Assembly: GCA_963697355.1 (NCBI GenBank)
Contig: CAVONV010000023.1
Span: 1,530,764 to 1,594,763 of the forward strand
Reading direction: 5' to 3'
DNA length: 64,000 nt
Source: CAVONV01 sp963697355
GTDB taxonomy: Bacteria > Acidobacteriota > Vicinamibacteria > Marinacidobacterales > DATDRI01
Shown here: positions 55,000 to 63,123 of the stretch, piece after piece
How the letters are laid out: the number at the start of each line of letters is the position of its first letter
Numbering within the stretch: the first letter of the stretch is position 1
The notes under the pieces: generated by a model
Told to the model about the DNA's origin: nothing
What the model saw: the letters and a program-made list of their open reading frames with translations, nothing else
Database searches by the model: none
Position numbers and translations under genes: made by a program

Positions 55000-55180
55000 T
55001 TTCTTTCTGCTCCAATGAACCGTCGACGAGCTCCTCCAGGTCGGACCAGAAAACCTGGTATTTCACGTCCTCGAGGTTTCGAAAATAGTCTTTTTTAACA
55101 GCGAAGATGAAAAGGCAGATGCCTGCCAGGCCCATAACGATGCTTGATAGTATCGAGATCCAGACAACCGCCTGATCCAT
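54974..55180 (-). CDS. ccoS: CcoS-like cbb3 assembly protein
   Basis: 68 residues from ATG 55180 (GGAGGG upstream). One membrane helix, then FIFAVKKDYFRNLEDVKYQVF, which matches the CcoS pattern 'FxWAVxxGQFDDLExPAYxIL'. It is required for haem b insertion in cbb3 oxidase in other bacteria. It is unusual that it starts the bc block instead of sitting with ccoI. Confidence 0.8.
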   Translation of the reverse strand: MDQAVVWISILSSIVMGLAGICLFIFAVKKDYFRNLEDVKYQVFWSDLEELVDGSLEQKENEQGSEQR

Positions 55181-55588
55181 CTGGTAGATACCCTCCAGAA
55201 ATGCCCGCAAGTATAAGGCATTGAGTAAGGGATCCTAGGGCTTGCAAATCAGGTGCTGTCTTTGGTCGCTCCTGTAATTCGTTGTTAAATATAGGTTTGC
55301 GTAATCGCGCTTTCGTTTCTCTCTGATGAATGAGTCATTCGCATCAATTTTGTGATACACGTGGCTTATTGTGGTCGGATTGTGGGCGTTTGGAATGAAA
55401 TTAGGCCTTTGGGGTGCTGTCTTTGCCGTTTGGGTGGCGGGGACCCCACCGATTGTGACTAAGATCCCATGTGTTGAGAATCACGTTGACCGTGAGCCGA
55501 TTGGGGGTTATCCTTCCGCTTTTTAGCGGTAGTGAATGATGTGAGTGTTCATCCATCCTGATCTTTTTCAGTTGAGGAGCTAGTAAGT
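55181..55588. other. divergent intergenic region before the bc/cbb3 block
   Basis: 408 bases without a gene. It contains a 13-base palindrome GAATGA-G-TCATTC at 55328-55340 and a small hairpin CCGCT-TTTT-AGCGG at 55516-55529. It must hold the promoters of the respiratory block (minus) and of the radical SAM gene (plus). No clear FNR box was seen. Confidence 0.6.
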
Positions 55589-57094
55589 ATGTCTGTGTAT
55601 CTAGTGAATCCGAGCGATCTATCGTTCGGTATCGGTGTGATTACGCCGAGGTGGCTTTTTGTGCTCGCTGCGGCAACGCCCCGTTCCTACGGTGATCCCA
55701 TCGTAGTGGATGAAGCGAGGGAGAAGCTCGATATCTCCCAATTGAAGCCGGGGGACGTGGTGGGGATCGGCATTCACACCTTGAACGCACTACGCGGCTA
55801 TGACGTAGGAAAACAGGCGCGCGAAAAGGGCGCCACGGTCGTTTTCGGTGGTGTCCATTCGACGCTTTATCCCGAAGAGCCGATCGAGCTCGGCGGAGCG
55901 CATGCAGTGGTGAAAGGCGACGGCGACGTCGTTTGGGAACAGGTTTTGGTTGACTGCTCCAATGGTGGCCCCAAACAAGTCTATGAAGGTGGGCGGGTCT
56001 CGCCCCATGAGTTCAAGGCGGCGCGCTGGGACCTGATACCCGAGGGTGGCTACATGTGGGCCTCGGTCCAAACGGTTCGCGGGTGCCCCAAACACTGTTC
56101 CTTTTGTTCCGTTTGGCGGACAGACGGCCAGAAGCCTCGCCAGCGAACGGCGGATGTCGTTGTCGAAGAAATCGTCGCCTTGCGACGGCGAGGGTACCGT
56201 TTCATTGCTTTGGCCGACGATAATTTCTATCCCGTGACCAAGACGGATCTCGAGCTTGCTGAGAGTCGCGGTGACCACGAACGGCTCGCCGAGCTTCGTG
56301 CCCTCAAAGAAGAGCGGTTCGAGCTCATGCGGCTTTTGTCGAAGCTGCCCAAGGACATGGTGTTTTTTACGCAAATCACCATGGAGGCCGCTGAGGATCC
56401 GGAGTTTCTAGATGCGATGTACCGGGCCAACATCAAGGGGGCGCTCGTTGGAGTGGAGTCGGTGACGCCGGAAGGATTGAAGTCCGTCTACAAGGGCTTC
56501 AATGCCGCCGGTGACGACCTTGTCGAGCAGCTACGGGTCTTTGCCAAGCACAAAGTCTATGTTCTGGGCTCCTTCATTTTTGGCTTGCCTACGGACAAAG
56601 CAGATACGTTTGACGCGACTGCAGAGCTTGCCCAAAGATCCGAGATCGCCTTCGCGCAGTTCGTGATGATGACGCCCTTCCCGGGGACCGTGGACTTCAA
56701 GAATTGGGAGTCGTCGATGAGTGAGGACCCGACGAGAATTGCTGGGCATCCGCTCACTCGGTTTTGGCTGATTCCGCAATCTCAACGTCCGAAGGTCTAT
56801 ATGGGCCATCCCAGCATGTCTAGTCAGGAAATCAGAGAGCGTGCGTTGGGAGTCTGGGATCGTTTCTACAGTATGAAAGCGATCTGGAAACGGGCGTCCA
56901 TCACTCCGACCGTTAGATCGCGACTCATCTTCCTACTCATATCGAAACTATACCGGCAGATGTATGCCGGCACGGGTATTTCCACGGATAGTGCCCGCAG
57001 CAACCGTGCCGAAAAATGGGCGAGATTGATCGCGAAACCCTGCCAGTGGCTGTTCAGCTCGAAGCCGATGGAGGATCTACAAGTCCCCAACTAA
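55589..57094 (+). CDS. B12-binding-domain radical SAM protein
   Basis: 501 residues. The N-terminal half is a cobalamin-binding Rossmann domain (VFGGVHSTLYPEEPIELGGAHAVVKGDGD) without a DxHxxG motif. The radical SAM cluster motif C-x3-C-x2-C is in VRGCPKHCSFCS near residue 170. GVESVTPEGLKSVYKGFN and FIFGLPTDKADT follow. Members of this group include methyltransferases and hopanoid or lipid-modifying enzymes; the substrate cannot be told. GAGGAG is upstream of the ATG. Stands alone. Confidence 0.87.
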   Translation: MSVYLVNPSDLSFGIGVITPRWLFVLAAATPRSYGDPIVVDEAREKLDISQLKPGDVVGIGIHTLNALRGYDVGKQAREKGATVVFGGVHSTLYPEEPIELGGAHAVVKGDGDVVWEQVLVDCSNGGPKQVYEGGRVSPHEFKAARWDLIPEGGYMWASVQTVRGCPKHCSFCSVWRTDGQKPRQRTADVVVEEIVALRRRGYRFIALADDNFYPVTKTDLELAESRGDHERLAELRALKEERFELMRLLSKLPKDMVFFTQITMEAAEDPEFLDAMYRANIKGALVGVESVTPEGLKSVYKGFNAAGDDLVEQLRVFAKHKVYVLGSFIFGLPTDKADTFDATAELAQRSEIAFAQFVMMTPFPGTVDFKNWESSMSEDPTRIAGHPLTRFWLIPQSQRPKVYMGHPSMSSQEIRERALGVWDRFYSMKAIWKRASITPTVRSRLIFLLISKLYRQMYAGTGISTDSARSNRAEKWARLIAKPCQWLFSSKPMEDLQVPN

Positions 57095-57145
57095 AGAATT
57101 CAACGCAAAGGCGCAACGAAAACGCTGCACGGAAAACTAGAACCC

Positions 57146-57169
57146 GAGTACTCAAGTACTCGAGTACTC
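57146..57169. repeat. 8-bp tandem repeat, (G/A)AGTACTC
   Basis: Three units GAGTACTC, AAGTACTC, GAGTACTC follow the radical SAM stop. Confidence 0.85.
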
Positions 57170-57241
57170 AAGGAGAAGACTTTTTCTTGAGGCCTTCCTT
57201 TCGCGTCTTGCCTTTGACTTCCAAGGACATCGTTTGTCTGG

Positions 57242-57281
57242 ATTCTTGAATTCTTGATTTCCTGATCTCTTGAGTTCTGCA
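57242..57281. repeat. 8-bp tandem repeat, NTTCTTGA family
   Basis: Five units (ATTCTTGA twice, TTTCCTGA, TCTCTTGA, GTTCTGCA) between two convergent genes. Confidence 0.85.
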
Positions 57282-57284
57282 GTG

Positions 57285-57311
57285 CGCGCTCCTGTGAAGC
57301 AGTGGAGCGCG
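57285..57311. terminator. hairpin between convergent genes
   Basis: CGCGCTCC / GGAGCGCG, an 8-bp stem with an 11-base loop, directly abuts the TauE stop at 57312-57314. No T-run on either side; could still act as a terminator for the minus-strand permease. Confidence 0.55.
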
Positions 57312-58283
57312 TTAGAAGAAATCAAGAATGTACTTGCCTGCGGTGAACAGAAGGATCGCGGCGAGCATCCATTTGATCAGTCGAGCGGGAACGTGCTTTT
57401 GAAGTCGTGCTCCGAAGTACATGCCCACCATGCCGCCTAGTCCGAAAAGGATGCCTAACGTCCAGTCGGGAGCAACGGAAAGGTTGGGGTAGAACGGCGC
57501 GATGGCTTGGTAAAAGGCAACCCCGGCCACCGAAGTGACGAACGTCCCCATGAGCGCCGCCCCGGCGACCGTGTAAACCGGAAGGTGGAAGAAAGAAACG
57601 AAGAACGGAGCAATGATAGCTCCGCCACCGATACCGTAAATACCTCCCACGATACCCACGATGAAGCTGAGAGACAGGATTCCCCAGATAGGAATGTCGA
57701 AGCGCTCTCCGTAGAACTCGTAACCGATCTTGCTGAATGAAAACCTCGTGACCCGCACCGTCGGAAGCGGTTCTTCGTGCTCTGCCAGGCCCTTAGACGC
57801 GGCTTGTTGGTGCGCCCGCACGAGCTCTTGGAAGCGCCGTTCCGCGCTGTGGTTGCTTTCGCCTGAATCCTTTGGAACAAGACCCCGGACGAGCCTGGAA
57901 CCGATGTAGAAAAGGACGAAGGCTGCAAAGAGCTTGAAGTCTTTCGCATCGGGCAAATACTTGAGTCGTATGACGGCGCCGATGAAGACTCCGGGCAGCG
58001 TGCCCAGGATGACCGCCCAAGTAAGAGGCCAGACCATGCGACCCTCTTTGATGTAGCGGTAGACTCCACTTGGAATCGCCACGATATTGAACAGCTGATT
58101 CGTGGAGCTTACTGAGGGGGAGGTGAAGCCCAAATAAGACATCTGAAAGGGCAACAGGAGGAACGCACCGGAAACACCACCGGTCGATGTGAACAAAGAT
58201 ATCCCGAAAGCCACGAGCGGCGGCACCCATGGTGCCACTTCGATTCCTGCCGTTTCGAAATACACGTGGAGAAAACGTATCAC
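57312..58283 (-). CDS. TauE/SafE-family anion permease (copy 3)
   Basis: 323 residues with family repeats PLVAFGISLFTSTGGVSGAFLLLP and IVGIVGGIYGIGGGAIIAPF, eight or so helices, and a 60-residue cytoplasmic loop in the middle. It is the third true TauE permease in the window and is away from the signalling island. Substrate unknown. The promoter side is now occupied by a group II intron whose 5' end is 27 bases upstream. Confidence 0.9.
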   Translation of the reverse strand: MIRFLHVYFETAGIEVAPWVPPLVAFGISLFTSTGGVSGAFLLLPFQMSYLGFTSPSVSSTNQLFNIVAIPSGVYRYIKEGRMVWPLTWAVILGTLPGVFIGAVIRLKYLPDAKDFKLFAAFVLFYIGSRLVRGLVPKDSGESNHSAERRFQELVRAHQQAASKGLAEHEEPLPTVRVTRFSFSKIGYEFYGERFDIPIWGILSLSFIVGIVGGIYGIGGGAIIAPFFVSFFHLPVYTVAGAALMGTFVTSVAGVAFYQAIAPFYPNLSVAPDWTLGILFGLGGMVGMYFGARLQKHVPARLIKWMLAAILLFTAGKYILDFF

Positions 58284-58291
58284 AGAAGAAA

Positions 58292-58307
58292 AGAACTCGA
58301 GAACTCA
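58292..58307. repeat. 8-bp repeat at the intron 5' junction
   Basis: AGAACTCG AGAACTCA, the complement-strand version of the TTCTTGAG-type unit, ends three bases before the likely intron start. Confidence 0.7.
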
Positions 58308-58849
58308 AGGGTGACCTGGCAATGGTCGCCTGTCGAGAGGGAATCCACGGAAGACGGACAAGCCCTCCTGAGTAAGGCCCAGTCAGCCGCTCAGTAGTGT
58401 AACAACTGAAAGCGAAAGCTGGAAGGAGGACAAGCGAGAACAGCGAGGTGAAGGGTGAAGCCCTGAATCCGAGACGAAGCCCCGAGAACTTGTGAAGATT
58501 GGGAAGGTGCCGATCCTCTCTTGATGGGCGCAGGCCAAGCGGTGAGTGCGATAAAGACGAGCACGAAACCGACACCCCGGGGTCTAAGACGGCATCGAGC
58601 TGTACAACGACAGGTGAGTAACCAGGCGAGCGACGAACCAAGAGCTCTTGGGTCAACACCTACAGAACGCACCCGAGTACTTCGCCCAATGTAAAAAGAG
58701 GGCGTAGGAGGGCGACGTCGCGAGTGATGGGGGCCGGAGAGCTGCAACGGCCTAGCGAAGAAGCGGCTAATCACCGCTGAGCGAAGGCCCCCACGGTAAG
58801 TCGAACGTGAAAGGGGAAACACGGACGCTATGCAAGGAGCGAGAAACGA

Positions 58850-60175
58850 GTGTCAACAGACCTGAAGCGGATAAGCGAAAAGGCCCGCAAGGAACCGGGT
58901 TTGGTCTTCACCAGCCTGTACCATCACATCACGGATGTGGATAACCTTCGGGCCTGCTACGACAGCCTACCCGCCAATAAGGCGACGGGGGTGGATGGCG
59001 TAACGAAGGACGAATACGGAGAAAAGCTCGAAGAGCACCTTTTGGATTTATCGGCACGGCTGAAGCGGATGGGATACCGTCCGGGACCGAGCCGGCGCAG
59101 CTATATCCCGAAGGTGGGCAGCGAAAAGGGACGACCGTTAGGCATCAGCAATTTCGAAGACAAGATTGTTGAAAAGGCGGTCAAGCGGACGCTGGAACCG
59201 ATCTACGAGACCGTATTCGAAGACAGCAGCTATGGATACCGACCAGGACGCAGCCAACACCAGTGTTTGGATGCACTTGGAAGGACGATCCAACAGAAAC
59301 GGGTCAATCACGTCGTAGAGGCCGATATCCGAGGATTTTTCGGCGCGGTCAATCACGAATGGACGATCAAGTTTCTGCGTCACAGAATAGGAGACGAGCG
59401 AGTGATCCGACTCATCATTCGGATGCTGAAGAGTGGCATCATGGAAGAGGGCCTGGTCCACGCTACGGAGGCAGGCACGCCGCAAGGCTCCATCCTGTCT
59501 CCGCTGCTGTCGAACATCTACCTGCACTATGTGCTGGACCTTTGGTTCAACCGACGAGTGCGCAGGCAGAGTCGAGGCGAAGCGTACTTGTTCCGTTACG
59601 CTGACGACTTCCTGGCCTGCTTCCAGTACACGGACGATGCAGAACGCTTTCATCAGAGGTTGGGAGACCGGCTCGAAGGCTTCGGGCTGGGACTGGCCGA
59701 AGAGAAAACGCACCGCATCGAGTTCGGGCGCTTTGCCCGGGACAACACGTACAAGCGAGGCGAGAAACCGAAGGAGTTTACCTTTCTAGGTTTCACGCAT
59801 TACTGCGGAAAGACCAAAGAAGGGTACTTCAAGGTCAAACGCCGCACCAGCCGTAAGAAGCTGGGACAGGGCTTGCGCGAGTTTACCGACTGGGCATGCA
59901 AAGCGCGTCACGTACTGCGAAAAGGAGAGATGCTCAGGCAAGCCCGAATCCGAGTGCTTGGGCACCTGAGCTACTACGCTATAACGGATAACTCGGAACG
60001 GTGCAGCTACTTTGTCTACCGCACCAAACGCATCTTGTTCAAATGGCTCAACCGCAAGAGCCAGCGGAAGGCATACACCTGGGACCCATACGAACAGGCC
60101 CTAGCCTGGGTCGGATGGCCTACACCGAGTATCCGCATAGACCTGAATCCATGTCGTAGAGCGGAGGCTCGCTGA
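58850..60175 (+). CDS. ltrA: group II intron reverse transcriptase/maturase
   Basis: 441 residues from GTG 58850 (AAGGAGCG upstream). Reverse transcriptase fingers and palm: NKATGVDGVT, RPLGISNFEDKIVEKAV, GRSQHQCL, ADIRGFFGAVNHEW, GTPQGSILSPLLSNIYL, and the catalytic RYADDFLACF. The maturase X domain follows (LGFTHYCGKTKEGYF and SRKKLGQGLREF region). The C-terminus ends soon after without a HNH endonuclease domain. It splices and mobilises the surrounding intron. Confidence 0.95.
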   Translation: MSTDLKRISEKARKEPGLVFTSLYHHITDVDNLRACYDSLPANKATGVDGVTKDEYGEKLEEHLLDLSARLKRMGYRPGPSRRSYIPKVGSEKGRPLGISNFEDKIVEKAVKRTLEPIYETVFEDSSYGYRPGRSQHQCLDALGRTIQQKRVNHVVEADIRGFFGAVNHEWTIKFLRHRIGDERVIRLIIRMLKSGIMEEGLVHATEAGTPQGSILSPLLSNIYLHYVLDLWFNRRVRRQSRGEAYLFRYADDFLACFQYTDDAERFHQRLGDRLEGFGLGLAEEKTHRIEFGRFARDNTYKRGEKPKEFTFLGFTHYCGKTKEGYFKVKRRTSRKKLGQGLREFTDWACKARHVLRKGEMLRQARIRVLGHLSYYAITDNSERCSYFVYRTKRILFKWLNRKSQRKAYTWDPYEQALAWVGWPTPSIRIDLNPCRRAEAR

Positions 60176-60188
60176 ATGACGAACCGAG

Positions 60189-60221
60189 GAGCCGGATGTG
60201 GGAAAGCCGCGTGTCCGGTTC
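60189..60221 (+). ncRNA. group II intron domain V
   Basis: A 33-base hairpin beginning GAGCCGGATG and ending GTCCGGTTC with a GAAA-type loop and the bulge expected for the catalytic domain. It lies 14 bases after the maturase stop. Confidence 0.85.
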
Positions 60222-60318
60222 TGAGAGGGGCAGGAGATTCAACTGTGATATGGTCGAGATATTGTGGCACCGCCGCGAAAGCAGGCGGCAAACAGAGAAA
60301 ACAAACTTCGACCTGCAG

Positions 60319-61404
60319 TCACGGGAGGCTCCTGCCTACTCGAAAACTCAAGAACTCAGAAAGACTCTTTTCCTTGTGTGCTCGAGTACTAGCTCCTTCG
60401 TTCACATACTTCACGCTGACGTTCATGGTGGTGGGGGCTATGGAGCGGAGGGATGGGGCGCGCAACACCGAGAGTGCCTCCTCACCGAGTGGGCCGTGAA
60501 ACCTCAAGCTTACAATTCCGTCCTTGGGCAATTTGTCGAGCACCGTTCTCAACGCGCCCTCGAAATCGACAAGCATTCGACGCGCGTCCAGATCGACTCG
60601 CACCATGGGCCGAGTGGGGAGCTCGTGGAAACACCAATTGTGGATTCGGCTCTCGCCGTCCTCAATCTCCAACTCGAGGATCAGGTAACCCTTCTTCTCG
60701 TCCTTTTCGGCGAAAGACGTCCGCTCAATCGATCCAGGGTAGAAAATGGGGGTATCCAACGGATCTCCATGCAGATCTTTGGTGAGTACTTGAAATCGAT
60801 GAATGTGGCCGGACAAGGCGGCGCCGAACTCCGCCGGGATATCGGAAGGTCGGACCACGTCCTTGTCGTTCTTGAACATGAAGTCGGCCGGTCCTACGAC
60901 GGCTCCATCGACGGCTTGGTGCATGCAAAGGACGTAGCCGTGGGCCCTGGCGTTTCGCCAGCCGGTTGCCTCCACCACAGTTGTGAAGTCTGTTCGAACA
61001 TTGTTGCGGATACAGGGAAATCCGGAAAGCCCCAAGCTGAATCCATCGAGGTGGAGGAGATAAGTTTGCGGTCGGTCGAAAACCTGGATACCTGGATGCT
61101 GGGCCAGGAGGCCGCGCGGGATCACCGAGCGCTCGTGGTTACCAGGAACAATGTAGATGGGGACGCCCTCATCGGCGAGAGTCTTCAATGGCTCGAACGC
61201 CATTTCCACCAGCATTGGGGGGACCTTGCTTCGATACAGAATGTCACCACCATGAACGACGCAGTCCACCTCACCTCGTCGCGCCGGTTCTAGAGCACGT
61301 TCGTAGTTTCGAAAAAAATCCGGCCCTCTACGACGTCTTTGGATGCGAGGTCGGAGTGGCCAGTCGAATCCCAGGTGGGTGTCCGAGAGGAAGAGAATAC
61401 GCAC
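60319..61404 (-). CDS. SbcD-like metallophosphoesterase
   Basis: 361 residues from GTG 61404, which overlaps the preceding stop (TAGTG); a GTG at 61413 is possible. Phosphoesterase motifs are complete: LSDTHLGF, VVHGGDILY, VPGNHERS, CMHQAVDG and SGHIHRFQ. The C-terminal 80 residues resemble the capping region of SbcD/Mre11 relatives. No SbcC is next to it. The final residues (about VGRSLP and stop) are encoded by antisense intron DNA, so the native C-terminus has probably been changed. Suggested role: nuclease in DNA repair. Confidence 0.88.
   Translation of the reverse strand: MRILFLSDTHLGFDWPLRPRIQRRRRGPDFFRNYERALEPARRGEVDCVVHGGDILYRSKVPPMLVEMAFEPLKTLADEGVPIYIVPGNHERSVIPRGLLAQHPGIQVFDRPQTYLLHLDGFSLGLSGFPCIRNNVRTDFTTVVEATGWRNARAHGYVLCMHQAVDGAVVGPADFMFKNDKDVVRPSDIPAEFGAALSGHIHRFQVLTKDLHGDPLDTPIFYPGSIERTSFAEKDEKKGYLILELEIEDGESRIHNWCFHELPTRPMVRVDLDARRMLVDFEGALRTVLDKLPKDGIVSLRFHGPLGEEALSVLRAPSLRSIAPTTMNVSVKYVNEGASTRAHKEKSLSEFLSFRVGRSLP
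60342..60357. repeat. 8-bp repeat at the intron 3' junction
   Basis: AAAACTCA AGAACTCA follows the intron. Together with the 5' copy this indicates insertion into an octamer array. Confidence 0.7.
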
Positions 61405-63122
61405 TACACCCACCGGACAGCCCTCGATAGACTCTCGTTCGTCAAGACCACCTTGTCGCTGAGACGAATCTCGACCTGCCTGCCCTCAGAAAGAAGCCTC
61501 TTGAGCTCGGTCGTCACCACCACGAGTCGGTCGTAAGTGGAAAGATCGAAGCTCTTTTGCCGATCCCTAAATCGTTTCGCGAAAACGGGTAGGAGTGATT
61601 CGTCGTGCGAATGGACTCTTCCTTCCGTGAAGGCGATGTGCTTTTTTCGTGTCTCTCGAGTATTTCCGACCTCCCATGTGAGAACGGACTCGCTCAGAAG
61701 ACACAGCCAACGAGCTCTGCGGACCAAGTGGCTGCCGCGGACCGCAAGATTCTCCAGCCAATCCGCTACGCGCTCTGGTGTCCATTCCCACTTCTCCTCC
61801 GAAGCTTGTTCTTCTTCTCGTTCTTCTGCTTCAGAATTGTCTTCTTCAACGAGCTCCAGACGTTCCCCCCACAAATCATTTCCGAGTCGAGTCAGGGTCG
61901 CGAGACCGAAATCCCCGCGCCAGCGCTCCAAGTATTTCCGCCGGAACAATTCGAAACCCGCAAGGAGGCAATCGGCTTGCGGCCCGTACTCGGGAAGCAT
62001 GCCCAGCTTCTCGGGGTCGGTTTCGTTTAGGCGCTCCGATCCCTGTCGAAGCGCTTCGGTAAGGGTTCCCAACGGCTGGAGAGATACAGAAGAGGGGAGC
62101 GGTCCGACAGGGTGTTCATCGCTGGGCTCGGTGTGAGTCCGTATCCCGTCCAAACCACAAAAGGCGATTCTCCGATCCCTTCCCCGAAGGGAAATGTTGT
62201 AGGGAGGCGACGACCGTTTGATCTCATCGGACTCCAAAATGGCTGCTTCTAGGGCTGTGTCTGTCACCGTCACTTCCAAATGACGGGCTTGGGTGAGCAT
62301 CTCCAAAATGTGCTCGGCATGGTGACGGCGCTTCTGAAAATAGCTGTTGACTCTTTTTTTGAGCGAACGGGCTTTGCCTATGTAAAGCAGATCTCCATTG
62401 GAGCGCAGCATGCGGTATACGCCCGGGCGTTCCGGCAAGCGAAGTCGTGTATGCGGTTCCATGGGGTAGGCCCGCCCGGTCGAGACCTTGCCCTCGGTCG
62501 CGCCGAGCCACGAACGAAGCTCCTCCTCGGTTCGGATGGAGTGTGTTTGTTCCAAAAGCTCGACGAGGCGTTGCCATATGATCCCCGTGGCCAGGACGTG
62601 ATGAGCCGACCGTCGGAGCTCCGGTACGGTGTGTCCGAAGTAGCCGGCTACCGCTCTCAACCCACGGCGCGGGAGGTCGGGAAGCAGTCGTCGGACGATC
62701 TCGTGAGAACAGATAATGTCGAAGGGAAACGATGACCCCGGGGCTAAGTCTTCATGGAGGTGACGGAGGTACGGTTCCTCGAAGCGGGAGAAATGAATGA
62801 CCGTCGGACAGGACTCACGATTATCGACCGTTGCCACTTCGTTGGCCGTTCGCGTCAGGAATCTCCATACCTCCGACGGAAAAAGAGCGGAAGGTGATCG
62901 CAAGTCATCCACATCGATGCCCGTCACACGTTGGACGCGGCGAGGTAACTCTCCATCTTCCGGCCACCTGACCAGATGAGATTCGACCAAGGACGAGGCT
63001 ATGTTCCCGTCAGATGCCGATGCCTTCGCCCAGCCGATCTCCAAGAGTCTTCCGTTGGATGGTTTGGCTCCAGTGGCTTGGCAATCGAGGATCAGAATTT
63101 CCAGGTCTCGGAGTCGGTGCAC
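61404..63122 (-). CDS. degenerate DnaQ-like exonuclease domain fused to GIY-YIG nuclease (UvrC/Cho-like)
   Basis: 572 residues from GTG 63122, one base after the helicase stop. Residues 5-190 have the DEDDh exonuclease shape but lack catalytic residues: ILDCQATG (Gln15 instead of Glu), HFSRFEEPYL and SAHHVLATG (Thr instead of Asp). Residues 230-310 are a GIY-YIG nuclease with PGVY, LLYIGKA, Arg257 and Glu297, as in UvrC and Cho. The last 200 residues are of no recognised family, acidic in the middle. It may incise DNA 3' of lesions together with the adjacent helicase. Confidence 0.87.
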   Translation of the reverse strand: MHRLRDLEILILDCQATGAKPSNGRLLEIGWAKASASDGNIASSLVESHLVRWPEDGELPRRVQRVTGIDVDDLRSPSALFPSEVWRFLTRTANEVATVDNRESCPTVIHFSRFEEPYLRHLHEDLAPGSSFPFDIICSHEIVRRLLPDLPRRGLRAVAGYFGHTVPELRRSAHHVLATGIIWQRLVELLEQTHSIRTEEELRSWLGATEGKVSTGRAYPMEPHTRLRLPERPGVYRMLRSNGDLLYIGKARSLKKRVNSYFQKRRHHAEHILEMLTQARHLEVTVTDTALEAAILESDEIKRSSPPYNISLRGRDRRIAFCGLDGIRTHTEPSDEHPVGPLPSSVSLQPLGTLTEALRQGSERLNETDPEKLGMLPEYGPQADCLLAGFELFRRKYLERWRGDFGLATLTRLGNDLWGERLELVEEDNSEAEEREEEQASEEKWEWTPERVADWLENLAVRGSHLVRRARWLCLLSESVLTWEVGNTRETRKKHIAFTEGRVHSHDESLLPVFAKRFRDRQKSFDLSTYDRLVVVTTELKRLLSEGRQVEIRLSDKVVLTNESLSRAVRWV

Positions 63123-63123
63123 G

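Larger units (their letters stand above)
58311..60341 (+). mobile_element. group II intron with maturase gene
   Basis: About 2.03 kb. The 5' part (58311-58849, starting GTGACC) is GC-rich, non-coding and structured; the reverse transcriptase gene follows; a domain V hairpin is at 60189-60221; and a domain VI stem GGCAGGAG (60229-60236) / CTCCTGCC (60329-60336) closes near the 3' end. The exact ends are inferred: 5' GTGACC and 3' after CCTACTCG. Domain VI contains an unusual insertion of about 92 bases. Both flanks carry the AGAACTCA octamer. Confidence 0.85.

Noticed and set aside
58850..60175. Retron or diversity-generating reverse transcriptase
   Set aside because: A domain V hairpin, a maturase X region and a structured 5' leader identify a group II intron.
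60196..61293. Long plus-strand open frame opposite the phosphoesterase
   Set aside because: The minus frame has all phosphoesterase motifs; the plus frame has none and would begin inside intron domain V.
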